Shown in pieces: positions 7,128-14,421 of a stretch of 64,000 nucleotides of DNA. Made by a program: the position numbers and the translations under genes. The notes under the pieces were generated by a model that searched no databases, had not been told where the DNA came from, and worked only from the letters and a program-made list of their open reading frames with translations. Position 1 is the first letter of the stretch; each line of letters starts with the position of its first letter. The stretch is from Roseomonas fluvialis (lineage in GTDB: Bacteria; Pseudomonadota; Alphaproteobacteria; Acetobacterales; Acetobacteraceae). Location of the stretch: assembly GCF_022846615.1 (NCBI RefSeq), contig NZ_AP025637.1, forward strand, positions 4,923,001 to 4,987,000, written 5' to 3'.

Positions 7128-8873
7128 GTGCAATCCGAAGCCGAATTCCAGCGCAGCGCCGCACCGCAGGGGAGCGGGCCGCTCTGGGTCATTGCTGCCG
7201 TCCTGGTGCTTGCGGTCCTGCATGTCGGTCGCGACGTGTTCATCCCGATGGCGCTGGCGCTGCTGCTCTCGGTGGTGCTGATCCCGCCGGCGCGGCTGCT
7301 GCAGCGCGTCGGGCTGCCGCGCGCGCTGGCGGTGACATTGCTGCTGCTGCTCACGCTCGCGACGATCGGTGGCGTGATTTTGCTGGTCATCTCCCAGGTG
7401 CTGACGCTGGCGGCCGACCTGCCGAACTGGGAAATCACCCTGCGCGAGAAGCTGCGCACGCTCTCGGAAGGTTCGGGCGTGCTCGACCACGCCATGGGCA
7501 CGCTGCGCCGCCTGTCCGAGGAACTGAGCGGCGGCAGCGCGGCAGCAGGCGCCGCGCCGGTCCAGGTGGCGCCGGTCAGCGCCGGCGGCGGAACGCTCGA
7601 AGCGCTGCTGGATGTCGCGGGCATGGCAGCGGGGGCGGCGGCGTCGCTCGCGATCGCGCTGCTGCTCATGGCCTACCTGCTGATGCAGCGCGAGGACGTC
7701 CGGGACCGCTTCCTGCGGCTGGCCGGCCTGAACGACATCAACCGTACCACCCGCGCCATGGCGGACGCGACCGACCGGGTCGGCGGCTACCTGCTGATGC
7801 AGACCCTGATCAACGCCATCTTCGGTCTGGGCATGGGCGTCGGCCTTGCGGTCATCGGCGTGCCGAACGCGCCGTTGTGGGGCGTGCTCGGCTTCGTCCT
7901 GCGCTACATCCCGTTCCTCGGGGCCTGGATCGCGCTCTGCCTGCCGCTCATCGTCTCCTTCGCGACCAGCCCGGACTGGACCGGGCCCCTGCTGGTGCTG
8001 CTGCTGTTCGCGGTGGTGGACGGCACCGTGACCTACCTGCTGGAGCCCATGCTCTATGGGCGCAGCACCGGCATTTCGCCCCTCGCGCTGCTCATCTCCT
8101 CGGCGCTGTGGACCGTGCTGTGGGGGCCGATCGGGCTGCTGCTGGCGCCGCCGATAACCGCCTGCCTCGCCATCCTCGGCCGGCATGTCCCGGCGCTGAG
8201 TTTCCTCGAGATCCTGCTCGGCAATGCCGAGGCACTGCCGGCGCCGCTGCGCTTCTACCAGCGCCACCTCGCCGGTGACCCCGAGGGCGCGACCGAGATC
8301 GCCGAACTCCATGCCGACGCGCAGGGCGCCGGCGCGGCGCTGCGCGACCTGGTGCTGCCCGGCGTCGCCGCGCTGAGCGCCGACCAGGCCGACGGCGCGC
8401 TTTCGGCCGCCGCGGTCCGGCGCATCGCCGAGGGCCTCGCCGCGGTCGGCACCACGCTGGTGGCCGACGAACCGGTACCCGACGACGCACCGGCGCTGCG
8501 CCTGGCGCCGGTGGGCGGCGCGGTCGATCGTGCCCTGGCCGCCGTGGCCGGCGCGGCGGCGCGGCAGCAGGGCTGGCGCCTGGCGCGCGAGGACGAGACC
8601 CCCACCGCCACCGTGTTGTGCCTGTCGCGCCCGGTCTCGGCGCAGCGCCTGCGGCGTGCCGCGGCGCAGGCCGCCGCGGGCCCCTGCCTGGGCCTGGCGC
8701 TCGAAGACGGGGCGGCCGCGCAGCTCGGCGGCGCGCTGGGCGCGGCGCCGGTGTTGCGCACGCTCGATGCGCTGCTCGCCCGGCTCCCCGCGGCCGCGGC
8801 GCCGCGTCGCGCGCCGCAAGGCGCCGAGGCAGCGCTGCCGCCGCCCGACGCCGGCCTGGCGCTGCCGGCCTGA
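7128..8873 (+). CDS. AI-2E family (PerM-type) membrane permease with extra C-terminal domain
   Basis: 581 residues from GTG 7128 (GGGGGA upstream). Residues 1-350 are the AI-2E/PerM fold: early helices (LWVIAAVLVLAVLHVGRDVF), a soluble insert about 95-165, then helices with the family motif LRYIPFLGAWIALCLPL and a late LLEPMLYGRSTG-PLALL segment. Members export small solutes or act as Na+/H+ antiporters; AI-2 export is proven only in few. The oddity is about 210 further residues, Ala-rich and predicted cytosolic (from HLAGDPEGATEIAELHADAQ onward), that most family members lack and that I do not recognise. Confidence 0.85.
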   Translation: MQSEAEFQRSAAPQGSGPLWVIAAVLVLAVLHVGRDVFIPMALALLLSVVLIPPARLLQRVGLPRALAVTLLLLLTLATIGGVILLVISQVLTLAADLPNWEITLREKLRTLSEGSGVLDHAMGTLRRLSEELSGGSAAAGAAPVQVAPVSAGGGTLEALLDVAGMAAGAAASLAIALLLMAYLLMQREDVRDRFLRLAGLNDINRTTRAMADATDRVGGYLLMQTLINAIFGLGMGVGLAVIGVPNAPLWGVLGFVLRYIPFLGAWIALCLPLIVSFATSPDWTGPLLVLLLFAVVDGTVTYLLEPMLYGRSTGISPLALLISSALWTVLWGPIGLLLAPPITACLAILGRHVPALSFLEILLGNAEALPAPLRFYQRHLAGDPEGATEIAELHADAQGAGAALRDLVLPGVAALSADQADGALSAAAVRRIAEGLAAVGTTLVADEPVPDDAPALRLAPVGGAVDRALAAVAGAAARQQGWRLAREDETPTATVLCLSRPVSAQRLRRAAAQAAAGPCLGLALEDGAAAQLGGALGAAPVLRTLDALLARLPAAAAPRRAPQGAEAALPPPDAGLALPA

Positions 8874-9075
8874 CACGGCCGGCGGCTGCGCCCGACGCTA
8901 TCGGCGCCCCGCACGGGCGTGTCCGCAGCGGGGCGCCCAGCATGGGGCCTCCCTGTGCTCGACCTGTTCACCTTGACCGCGTCGCCAGGCTGCTGACGCC
9001 ACCGGTGCGGGGCGTCGGCGGGCGTCGCGGTCGGCGCGCCCGCGGACCAGGCGTCGGATGTCACCCAGAAACGAC

Positions 9076-9107
9076 GAAGGCGCCGACCCTTGCGGGCCGG
9101 CGCCTTC
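9076..9107 (-). terminator. Likely terminator of the small lipoprotein gene
   Basis: Perfect 10-bp stem GAAGGCGCCG (9076-9085) / CGGCGCCTTC (9098-9107), with a 12-base loop that can pair further. On the minus strand it follows the stop at 9132 by 24 bases. The trailing T run is weak, so rho-independent action is uncertain. Confidence 0.6.
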
Positions 9108-9131
9108 GATCCCTGCCGGGATGTGCGCGGG

Positions 9132-9323
9132 TCAGTCCGCGGCGCGGTCGATTGCGCGGCCGGCGCGCTCCAGCGGACCATTCGGCGGATCCACCGCGTC
9201 GCGCACGTTCTCCGCCGCACGGTCCACGCGCTCGCCCACGCGTTCGGCCGGACCTTCGTCGCAGGCGACCAGCGGCAGGGAGAGCAGGAAGGCCGCACAG
9301 GCGGCACGCAGCATCGGGGTCAT
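9132..9323 (-). CDS. Small lipoprotein, Asp/Arg-rich
   Basis: 63 residues from ATG 9323, with AGGAG 7 bases upstream. The signal peptide ends in lipobox LPLVAC with Cys near residue 19. The mature part (DEGPAERVGERVDRAAENVR) is a charged amphipathic helix of repeated ERVGERVDRAAE-type heptads, similar to other small entericidin- or YhdV-like stress lipoproteins, though I cannot name the family. It stands alone, between the AI-2E permease and the general stress locus. Coding is firm; the role is unknown. Confidence 0.75.
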   Translation of the reverse strand: MTPMLRAACAAFLLSLPLVACDEGPAERVGERVDRAAENVRDAVDPPNGPLERAGRAIDRAAD

Positions 9324-9727
9324 GATCACTCCTGATCGGGGTTGCGCAGGAGGAACGCCGAAGGCGCGCCGCGGTTGCATCGCATCATGCGCTGCCGCGA
9401 CAGGTGAATGGTGCCGGTCGGCGCTGTGGCGCCAACCATCGGCGCGGTCGGCGTTCATGGCTTGATGGACGCCGGATCCGCTTCCGCTCGCCTCGGCCCG
9501 AGACCACGCTTCGAGCCGCGTGTGGTTGCGCGCACCTTGAAGCGCTCAGCCGGTTCCTGCTGATCGGGGCCTGCGCGAACGCGCTGTCCCGCCGGTCGGC
9601 ACAGGCGCGGTGACCCACCCGGCCATCGCTGCGCCGCGGCCGCGCTCTCTGCGCGACGACAGTCCCCCACATCTGGGAGAAGGCCCGCGCTGTCTGCTCG
9701 GACCGCGCGCGACCGCGCGACAGCCGA
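9324..9727. other. 404-base gap without a supported gene
   Basis: Lies upstream of the small lipoprotein and downstream of the HWE kinase. Overlapping short frames on both strands have mixed codon use and no ribosome sites. It contains the promoter region of the lipoprotein gene. I see no repeat, tRNA or clear hairpin. Confidence 0.5.
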
Positions 9728-11488
9728 TCACACGGATGCGGCGTGATCCGGCACCGCCACAGGCCGCGCGGCTTCGGGCAGCGGGAAGCGCACCGACACG
9801 GTGGTGCCAGGCCCGGAGGTGAATTCCGCAACGCCGCCCAGGTGCGCGGCAAATCCGTTGATCAGCTGGGTGCCCAGGCCGTCGCCGGCATCCGCGGCGC
9901 CGTCGATTCCCACGCCGTCGTCGCTGACGCGCAGCAGCGCCGTGGTCCCTTCGACCCGCAGGGAGATGGTGACGGTGCCGGGCCGCCCGTCCGGAAAGGC
10001 GTGGCGCACCGAATTGCTCACCGCCTCGGTCAGCAGCAGCGCCAGCGATATGGATTCATCCGCGCCCAGCTCGATGTCGTCGGCCTCGACCCGGATGGCG
10101 ACGCTGCCGCCCGACCCGCCGCCGATCGCCTCGCCCAGCTTGCGCGACAATTCCTCGAGGAAGGGTCGCAGCGACATGCGCTGGAACGTCTGGTTCATGT
10201 ACAGGTGGCGGTGCAGCATCGCGAGCGCCTGGACGCGGTCGCGCGCCACCGCGAATTCGCGCCGCGCCGTCTCGCTGCGCATGCGGTCGGACTGCAGGCT
10301 GAGCAGGGACGCGACGATCTGCAGGTTGTTCTTCACGCGATGGTGGATCTCGGCCATCAGCAGATCGCGCTGCTGCAGCGCGGCGGTCAGCGCCTGCTCG
10401 CGGTCCTGCAGCGCGGCCGCCGCGGCGGTCAGCGCGCGGTCGAGTTCGAAGACTTCGACCGGAACGCTGCCGCCCGACTGCGCCTCGTAGGGGCGGCCGG
10501 GCGCCCAGGTCCGCACGCGCGCCGCCAGCCGCCGCAGCGGCCGCGACACGCCGAGTTCGACACCGATCAGGATTGCCGCCAGGCATGCCAGGACGAAGAC
10601 CGTGAGTTCGATCAGCCGCTGCTGCAGGGCCTGGCGCGCAGCATCCTGGATGGCGCCGACCGGCAGCCCGACCAGCAGCACCAGGCCGCGTTCGAGCTGC
10701 TCCGCCGCCCAGATCAGCGCAGAGCCGTCCCGCGCCACACCTTGCAGGGCATCGGCGGTGTACCGGCGCAGCCGGTCAAGGTCGGGCGCCGGCGGCAGGG
10801 CGCCGGCGATGGCATTGCCCAGCGGCAGCGTGGTCCCGTCCTCGTCGAGCAGCCAGACATGGTGCTCGGCGATGGTGGGCGCGCGACGTTCCGTCTGCAG
10901 GAAGGAATCGAGGAACAGGCCGCCGCCGACCAGCGCGGTCATCGTTCCATCCGGCGCCAGGATCGGCACGGCCGCGGGCAGCACAGCCCGTCCGCTCACG
11001 ATGCCGATGGTGAATTCCCCGAGTGCGAAACCGCCCGCCGATCGTGCCGCGTCAAAATAATCGAGCGCGGCGTAGTTCCCGCCACGTGGCGTGGGCACGC
11101 CGCTGCAAAGCAGTTCGCCCGCGCCACCCAGCACCCAGAAATTCGAATAGCGGCTGGGCGAAAGGCTGCGCGCGTGCTCCAGCGTCGCGTCGCAGGCCTC
11201 CGGGCCCCTCGTCAGCAGGTCGGGGTCCGCCGCGAGCGCCGTCAGCACCTCCCGCATCGATCCGACAGCCGAGCCATGCCGCGCGACCGCGGCCTCTCGC
11301 AGCACGAGGACCTCCTGCCGGGACTGCTCGAGAGCGGCATCGTAGGCGTTCCAGGCGTTGCTGCCGGCGATCACCGCGATCGGGACCGTAGCCGCCGCCA
11401 CCAGCGCCAGGAGCCGCCCGCGCACGCCGGTATGCCACCACCGGGCGCCTCGGCCGTGCGCGGGCGGCGTATCGCCGCCTCGCGTCAC
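9728..11488 (-). CDS. HWE/HisKA_2-type sensor histidine kinase of the general stress response
   Basis: 586 residues from GTG 11488, which overlaps the nepR stop as GTGA; the longer frame to 11584 would run deep into nepR. Layout: transmembrane helix about 20-42, an extracytoplasmic PDC/CHASE-like sensor about 45-290, a second helix near 290-312, a HAMP-like linker, HisKA_2 with the phospho-His pair in EIHHRVKNNLQIVASLLSLQ (about 382-383), then HATPase with LLLTEAVSNSVRHAF and DDGVGID. Kinases of this class encoded beside nepR (PhyK type) phosphorylate PhyR. Operon order is ECF sigma, NepR, kinase. Confidence 0.9.
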   Translation of the reverse strand: MTRGGDTPPAHGRGARWWHTGVRGRLLALVAAATVPIAVIAGSNAWNAYDAALEQSRQEVLVLREAAVARHGSAVGSMREVLTALAADPDLLTRGPEACDATLEHARSLSPSRYSNFWVLGGAGELLCSGVPTPRGGNYAALDYFDAARSAGGFALGEFTIGIVSGRAVLPAAVPILAPDGTMTALVGGGLFLDSFLQTERRAPTIAEHHVWLLDEDGTTLPLGNAIAGALPPAPDLDRLRRYTADALQGVARDGSALIWAAEQLERGLVLLVGLPVGAIQDAARQALQQRLIELTVFVLACLAAILIGVELGVSRPLRRLAARVRTWAPGRPYEAQSGGSVPVEVFELDRALTAAAAALQDREQALTAALQQRDLLMAEIHHRVKNNLQIVASLLSLQSDRMRSETARREFAVARDRVQALAMLHRHLYMNQTFQRMSLRPFLEELSRKLGEAIGGGSGGSVAIRVEADDIELGADESISLALLLTEAVSNSVRHAFPDGRPGTVTISLRVEGTTALLRVSDDGVGIDGAADAGDGLGTQLINGFAAHLGGVAEFTSGPGTTVSVRFPLPEAARPVAVPDHAASV

Positions 11489-11685
11489 TTCTTGCGGTCC
11501 TGTTCGATCAGGCGCAGCAGTTCGGGGGGAATCGGTTCGCGGGCGACATCGTCGAAGATCTGGTGCAGGCCACGACGCAGCCAAACGTCGAAGGCGGCGT
11601 CAGGGACCGCCGCCTTCCCGTTCCTGTTCGCCTTCGCCGGCACCGGTCTGGCCGCCGCTGCGTCCTTGTCCTCAGGCTGGCCCAT
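11485..11685 (-). CDS. nepR: Anti-sigma factor NepR
   Basis: 66 residues from ATG 11685. After a Lys/Asp-rich disordered head it carries the NepR core FDVWLRRGLHQIFDDVAREP, then IPPELLRLIEQ: two helices that clamp the ECF sigma factor and are captured by phosphorylated PhyR. Its start lies inside the last codons of the upstream sigma gene (14-base overlap) and its stop overlaps the kinase GTG, so all three are coupled. An alternative ATG at 11706 would add seven residues. The core motif makes the call firm. Confidence 0.93.
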   Translation of the reverse strand: MGQPEDKDAAAARPVPAKANRNGKAAVPDAAFDVWLRRGLHQIFDDVAREPIPPELLRLIEQDRKK

Positions 11686-12313
11686 CGCACCCCGTGGCGG
11701 CAACATGCCGCCGATCCCCTGGCGCGGCCATGCTACGCGCAGCGGGCGCCCCGGCGCCAGCGCGCTTGCGGGGGGTGCCGCGCGGGGCATCGCCCAACAG
11801 TCGCGCCTCGAGCGTCCGACGTGCGCGGAACACCCGGCACTTGGCCGTCCCCACGGCGCATCCGGTGGCCGCCGCGACCTCCTCGTAGGACATGCCCTGC
11901 ACAGCCACCATCACCAGCGCGATTCGCTGGTCTTCGGGCAGGAGCGCCATTTCGCGGCGCAATTCGCCGACCGCGATGCTGTCTTCCTGGTTGCCCGAGC
12001 GGGCGAAGGCATCGGCCGGCGCATCGTCCATCTCGACGGTGTCGCGATGGCGGCGGCGGTCGGAGATGAAACGGTTGCGCATGATGCGGTAGACCCAGGC
12101 GCCCAGCTGCGTGCCGGGGGTGAAGCTGGCCTGGGCGGCCAGTGCATTGGCGACAGCCGCCTGTACCAGGTCGTCCGCCTCGGTGCGGTTGCGCGTCAGG
12201 GACAAGGCCTGGACGCGCAGCCGTGGCAATAGCGCCACGAGCTCGTCGTGGAAGCAGAACCTGGCGCCGGTCGCGCCGGAGGCATCGGAACGGGGATCAA
12301 GGGTCATGCTCAT
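11672..12313 (-). CDS. ECF sigma factor, EcfG-like, in operon with nepR
   Basis: 213 residues from ATG 12313 (12307 and 12349 also possible). Region 2 is visible as LTRNRTEADDLVQAAVANAL with LGAWVYRIMRNRFI, region 4 as LPEDQRIALVMVAVQGMSYE then EVAAATGCAVGTAKCRVFRA. Position directly before nepR is the standard place for the general stress sigma factor (EcfG/ECF15). A run of about 40 basic, Gly/Ala-rich residues follows region 4, unusually long for EcfG. The frame ends inside nepR. It would recognise GGAAC-type promoters, one candidate of which lies upstream at 12414-12439. Confidence 0.85.
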   Translation of the reverse strand: MSMTLDPRSDASGATGARFCFHDELVALLPRLRVQALSLTRNRTEADDLVQAAVANALAAQASFTPGTQLGAWVYRIMRNRFISDRRRHRDTVEMDDAPADAFARSGNQEDSIAVGELRREMALLPEDQRIALVMVAVQGMSYEEVAAATGCAVGTAKCRVFRARRTLEARLLGDAPRGTPRKRAGAGAPAARSMAAPGDRRHVAATGCDGPA

Positions 12314-12413
12314 GACCACCCAACGCCTGGCGGCGGCATTCGGTTGCATCGCCGGCTGTCAAAAATTGCATGGCTGACCCGCGTTTCTTGCATGAAACTT
12401 GCCGGGCCTTAAG

Positions 12414-12439
12414 AATGTTGCCGCCACATGCAGGGTTCC
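12414..12439 (-). promoter_or_regulatory. Candidate EcfG-type promoter of the sigma-nepR-kinase operon
   Basis: Read on the minus strand: GGAACC (12434-12439), 16-base spacer, CATT (12414-12417). EcfG promoters are GGAAC-N16/17-CGTT, so the -35 is exact and the -10 differs at one base. The site is about 100 bases upstream of the sigma start, consistent with autoregulation. It is an isolated match, so only moderately convincing. Confidence 0.4.
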
Positions 12440-12465
12440 GCCGGCGCGCGCCGCCACAGACCGCA

Positions 12466-12957
12466 TCACGTCCGCGGCGCCAGTCGTCGCGCCAGGGTGT
12501 CGCGCGCGCGCGACACGCGCGCCTTGAGCGTGCCCTCCGCGATGCCGGTGACCGATGCCGCTTCCTCGACCGTGAATTCCAGCGCCGCCACCAGCAGGAT
12601 GGCCTCGCGCTGCGGCGCCGGCAGCGCGGCGATGGCGCGGCCAAGCTCGCCCAGTTCCGCCACGCCCGGCTGCGCCGCATGTTCCACCGCCCGCAGCGGC
12701 AGGGCGCCGAGCAGGCGCTTCTCCCGCCCGCTGCGCCGTGCCTGGTCCACGAAGGCATTGCGCAGGATACGGAACAACCAGGCCCGCAGGTTGGTGCCTT
12801 CCTGCCAGGCGCCGGGGTTCTCGAGCGCGCGCAGCAGTGTTTCCTGCACCAGATCGTCGGCGCGGGCGGCATCGCGGGCCAGGAACCGCGCGAAGCCGCG
12901 CAGCTGCGGCGTGAGCTCCGCGATCGCGTCGCGGAAGCCCGTCGGTGCATCATTCAC
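12466..12957 (-). CDS. Second ECF-family sigma factor of the stress locus
   Basis: 163 residues from GTG 12957 (VNDAPTGFRDAIAELTPQLR); longer frames run into phyR upstream sequence. Region 2: ARADDLVQETLLRALEN and LRAWLFRILRNAFVDQ. Region 4: LPAPQREAILLVAALEFTVE, then EAASVTGIAEGTLKARVSRA. This compact form looks closer to canonical EcfG/RpoE paralogues than the sigma beside nepR. It is divergent from phyR across 62 bases. Having two sigma genes in one NepR/PhyR locus raises the question which one NepR binds. Sigma identity is firm; its role is inferred. Confidence 0.88.
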   Translation of the reverse strand: MNDAPTGFRDAIAELTPQLRGFARFLARDAARADDLVQETLLRALENPGAWQEGTNLRAWLFRILRNAFVDQARRSGREKRLLGALPLRAVEHAAQPGVAELGELGRAIAALPAPQREAILLVAALEFTVEEAASVTGIAEGTLKARVSRARDTLARRLAPRT

Positions 12958-13019
12958 GAAACCACCGGGCGCGACGCGTCCATGCCCGCCATAATGGACC
13001 CCCTGCAGCAGGTGCCAAG

Positions 13020-13739
13020 ATGAACGCGCTGAATCAAACCGAGTTGCTGCGTGCACTCCCGTATGCCCGCCGCTTTGCCCGCGCCGTGACGGGCGACCGC
13101 GACAGCGGCGATGCGCTGGTGGCGCAGGTCCTGGGCAAGCCGCTGCCCGACCTGCCGGCGCGGCTCGCGCTCTATGCCGCCATCGCGCAGGCCGCGCCAC
13201 CCCAAGCCGCGTCATCTGGCTTGCCGCAGCTGCAGCGCCACATCCTGCTGCTGACAGCGCTCGAGGACCTGCCGCTGTCCGACGCCGGGCGCGTCCTGGC
13301 GCTGTCCGACGACGAGGCCGCGCGGGAGGCGGAGGCCGCCCGCGCCGCGCTGCGCGCCGTCGCCGCGACCGATATCCTGGTTATCGAGGACGAACCGATC
13401 ATCGCGCTCGACCTCAAGCGCCTGGTCGAGGCCTGCGGCCACCGCGTGGTGGGCCTCGCCGCCAGCGAGGCCGACGCGGTGCGTCAGGCGCAGGCGAAGC
13501 GCCCCGGGCTGATCCTGGCCGACATCAACCTCGGCCGCGGCGGCGACGGCAGCGTGGCGGTGGCGCAGATCCAGCGCGCCATGACGGTGCCGGTGATCTT
13601 CGTGACCGCCTATCCCGAACGCCTGCTGACCGCGGAAGGGGCGGAACCCGCCTTCGTCATCAGCAAGCCCTTCGAGCCCCTCGCGCTCGCGATCGCGACC
13701 TACCAGGCGGTGCATGGCGGGCGCGCCCCGCCAGTCTGA
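13020..13739 (+). CDS. phyR: General stress response regulator PhyR (sigma-like anti-anti-sigma)
   Basis: 239 residues. The N-terminal half (1-115) mimics an ECF sigma factor (LLRALPYARRFARAVTGDRD; LLLTALEDLPLSDAGRVLAL). The C-terminal half is a receiver domain: acidic pair E123/D124, phospho-acceptor D168 in LILADINLG, T196 and K216. It shows the FATGUY-type motif (FVTAYPERLL) special to this family. On phosphorylation it opens and sequesters NepR. It is divergent from the second sigma gene and opposite in strand to nepR and the kinase. A textbook member. Confidence 0.96.
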   Translation: MNALNQTELLRALPYARRFARAVTGDRDSGDALVAQVLGKPLPDLPARLALYAAIAQAAPPQAASSGLPQLQRHILLLTALEDLPLSDAGRVLALSDDEAAREAEAARAALRAVAATDILVIEDEPIIALDLKRLVEACGHRVVGLAASEADAVRQAQAKRPGLILADINLGRGGDGSVAVAQIQRAMTVPVIFVTAYPERLLTAEGAEPAFVISKPFEPLALAIATYQAVHGGRAPPV

Positions 13740-13853
13740 TCGCGTCGCGGCGCAACCCCGCGCCGTGCCCGGCGTTTCTGCTGCATCGCGCTACCACGGC
13801 GCGTCCATCGCAGATCGCGCCAACCCGGCGCGGGCAACGCAAGGAGCACGCAG

Positions 13854-14051
13854 ATGAACAAGGACCAGATCGCCGGCAACTGGAAGCAGCTCAAGGGCAA
13901 CGTGAAGGAGCAGTGGGGCAAGCTGACCGACGACGACATCACCATCGTCGAGGGCCAGCGCGACCAGCTGGTGGGCCGTATCCAGGAACGCTACGGCATC
14001 GCCAAGGAGCAGGCCGAGGAGCAGGTGGCGCGCTGGGAAAAGGCGCTCTGA
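13854..14051 (+). CDS. CsbD family stress protein
   Basis: 65 residues, [20 protein letters not shown] then WGKLTDDDI: the CsbD pattern ([20 protein letters not shown]). Small, acidic, helical, cytosolic; in many bacteria among the most strongly stress-induced proteins, molecular role unknown. Ribosome site AAGGAG lies at about 13840. It is directly downstream of phyR on the same strand (115 bases), fitting membership in the PhyR regulon, although I saw no GGAAC promoter. A strong hairpin follows. Confidence 0.93.
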   Translation: MNKDQIAGNWKQLKGNVKEQWGKLTDDDITIVEGQRDQLVGRIQERYGIAKEQAEEQVARWEKAL

Positions 14052-14082
14052 GGAGCCCCCGCGACCCACGAACACCACGCCG

Positions 14083-14106
14083 CGCCGCCGGGGCAACCCG
14101 GCGGCG
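14083..14106 (+). terminator. Perfect 10-bp hairpin after csbD
   Basis: CGCCGCCGGG (14083-14092), loop GCAA, CCCGGCGGCG (14097-14106), followed by TTCTGCTG. It is very stable with a GNRA-type tetraloop; the T tract is short. Probably the csbD terminator or a 3-prime stabiliser. Confidence 0.65.
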
Positions 14107-14172
14107 TTCTGCTGCCGATGCAACCCGCGCCACCGTGCCGCGTTGCACGCCGGCGCCTTCGGGAGATTTCAC

Positions 14173-14337
14173 ATGCTCTACTGGACACTCCTCTTTCTCG
14201 TGGTCGCCATCGTCGCCGGCGTGCTCGGCTTCGGGGGCATCGCATCGGCGGCGAGCGGCATCGCGAAGGTGCTCTTCGTCCTGTTCCTGATCCTGTTCGT
14301 CGTCTCGCTTGTCGCCGGGCGCGGCTTCGCGGGCTGA
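14173..14337 (+). CDS. DUF1328 small membrane protein
   Basis: 54 residues, [20 protein letters not shown] then [19 protein letters not shown]: two hydrophobic helices around a GFGGIA-AS-GIAK turn, the hallmark of DUF1328 (YtjA). The ribosome site GGGAGA precedes ATG 14173. These proteins are often co-located with CsbD and DUF883 and respond to osmotic or general stress. The context here, between csbD and an ABC transporter, agrees. Function unknown, family firm. Confidence 0.92.
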   Translation: MLYWTLLFLVVAIVAGVLGFGGIASAASGIAKVLFVLFLILFVVSLVAGRGFAG

Positions 14338-14421
14338 CGCCCGCCCGCACCAGGCACGCATCGGTACCGCATGCCCCCTGCGGTGCCGACGCACCCCCCA
14401 TCCGTCCCGCCTGGAGCGCCC

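Noticed and set aside
9352..9376. GGAAC-N16-GGTT on the + strand, resembling an EcfG promoter
   Set aside because: No plus-strand gene follows for 3.6 kb, so it is probably a chance match.
12945..13019. Longer N-terminus for PhyR
   Set aside because: The added residues are unlike PhyR and would cross the divergent promoter; ATG 13020 gives the usual family length.
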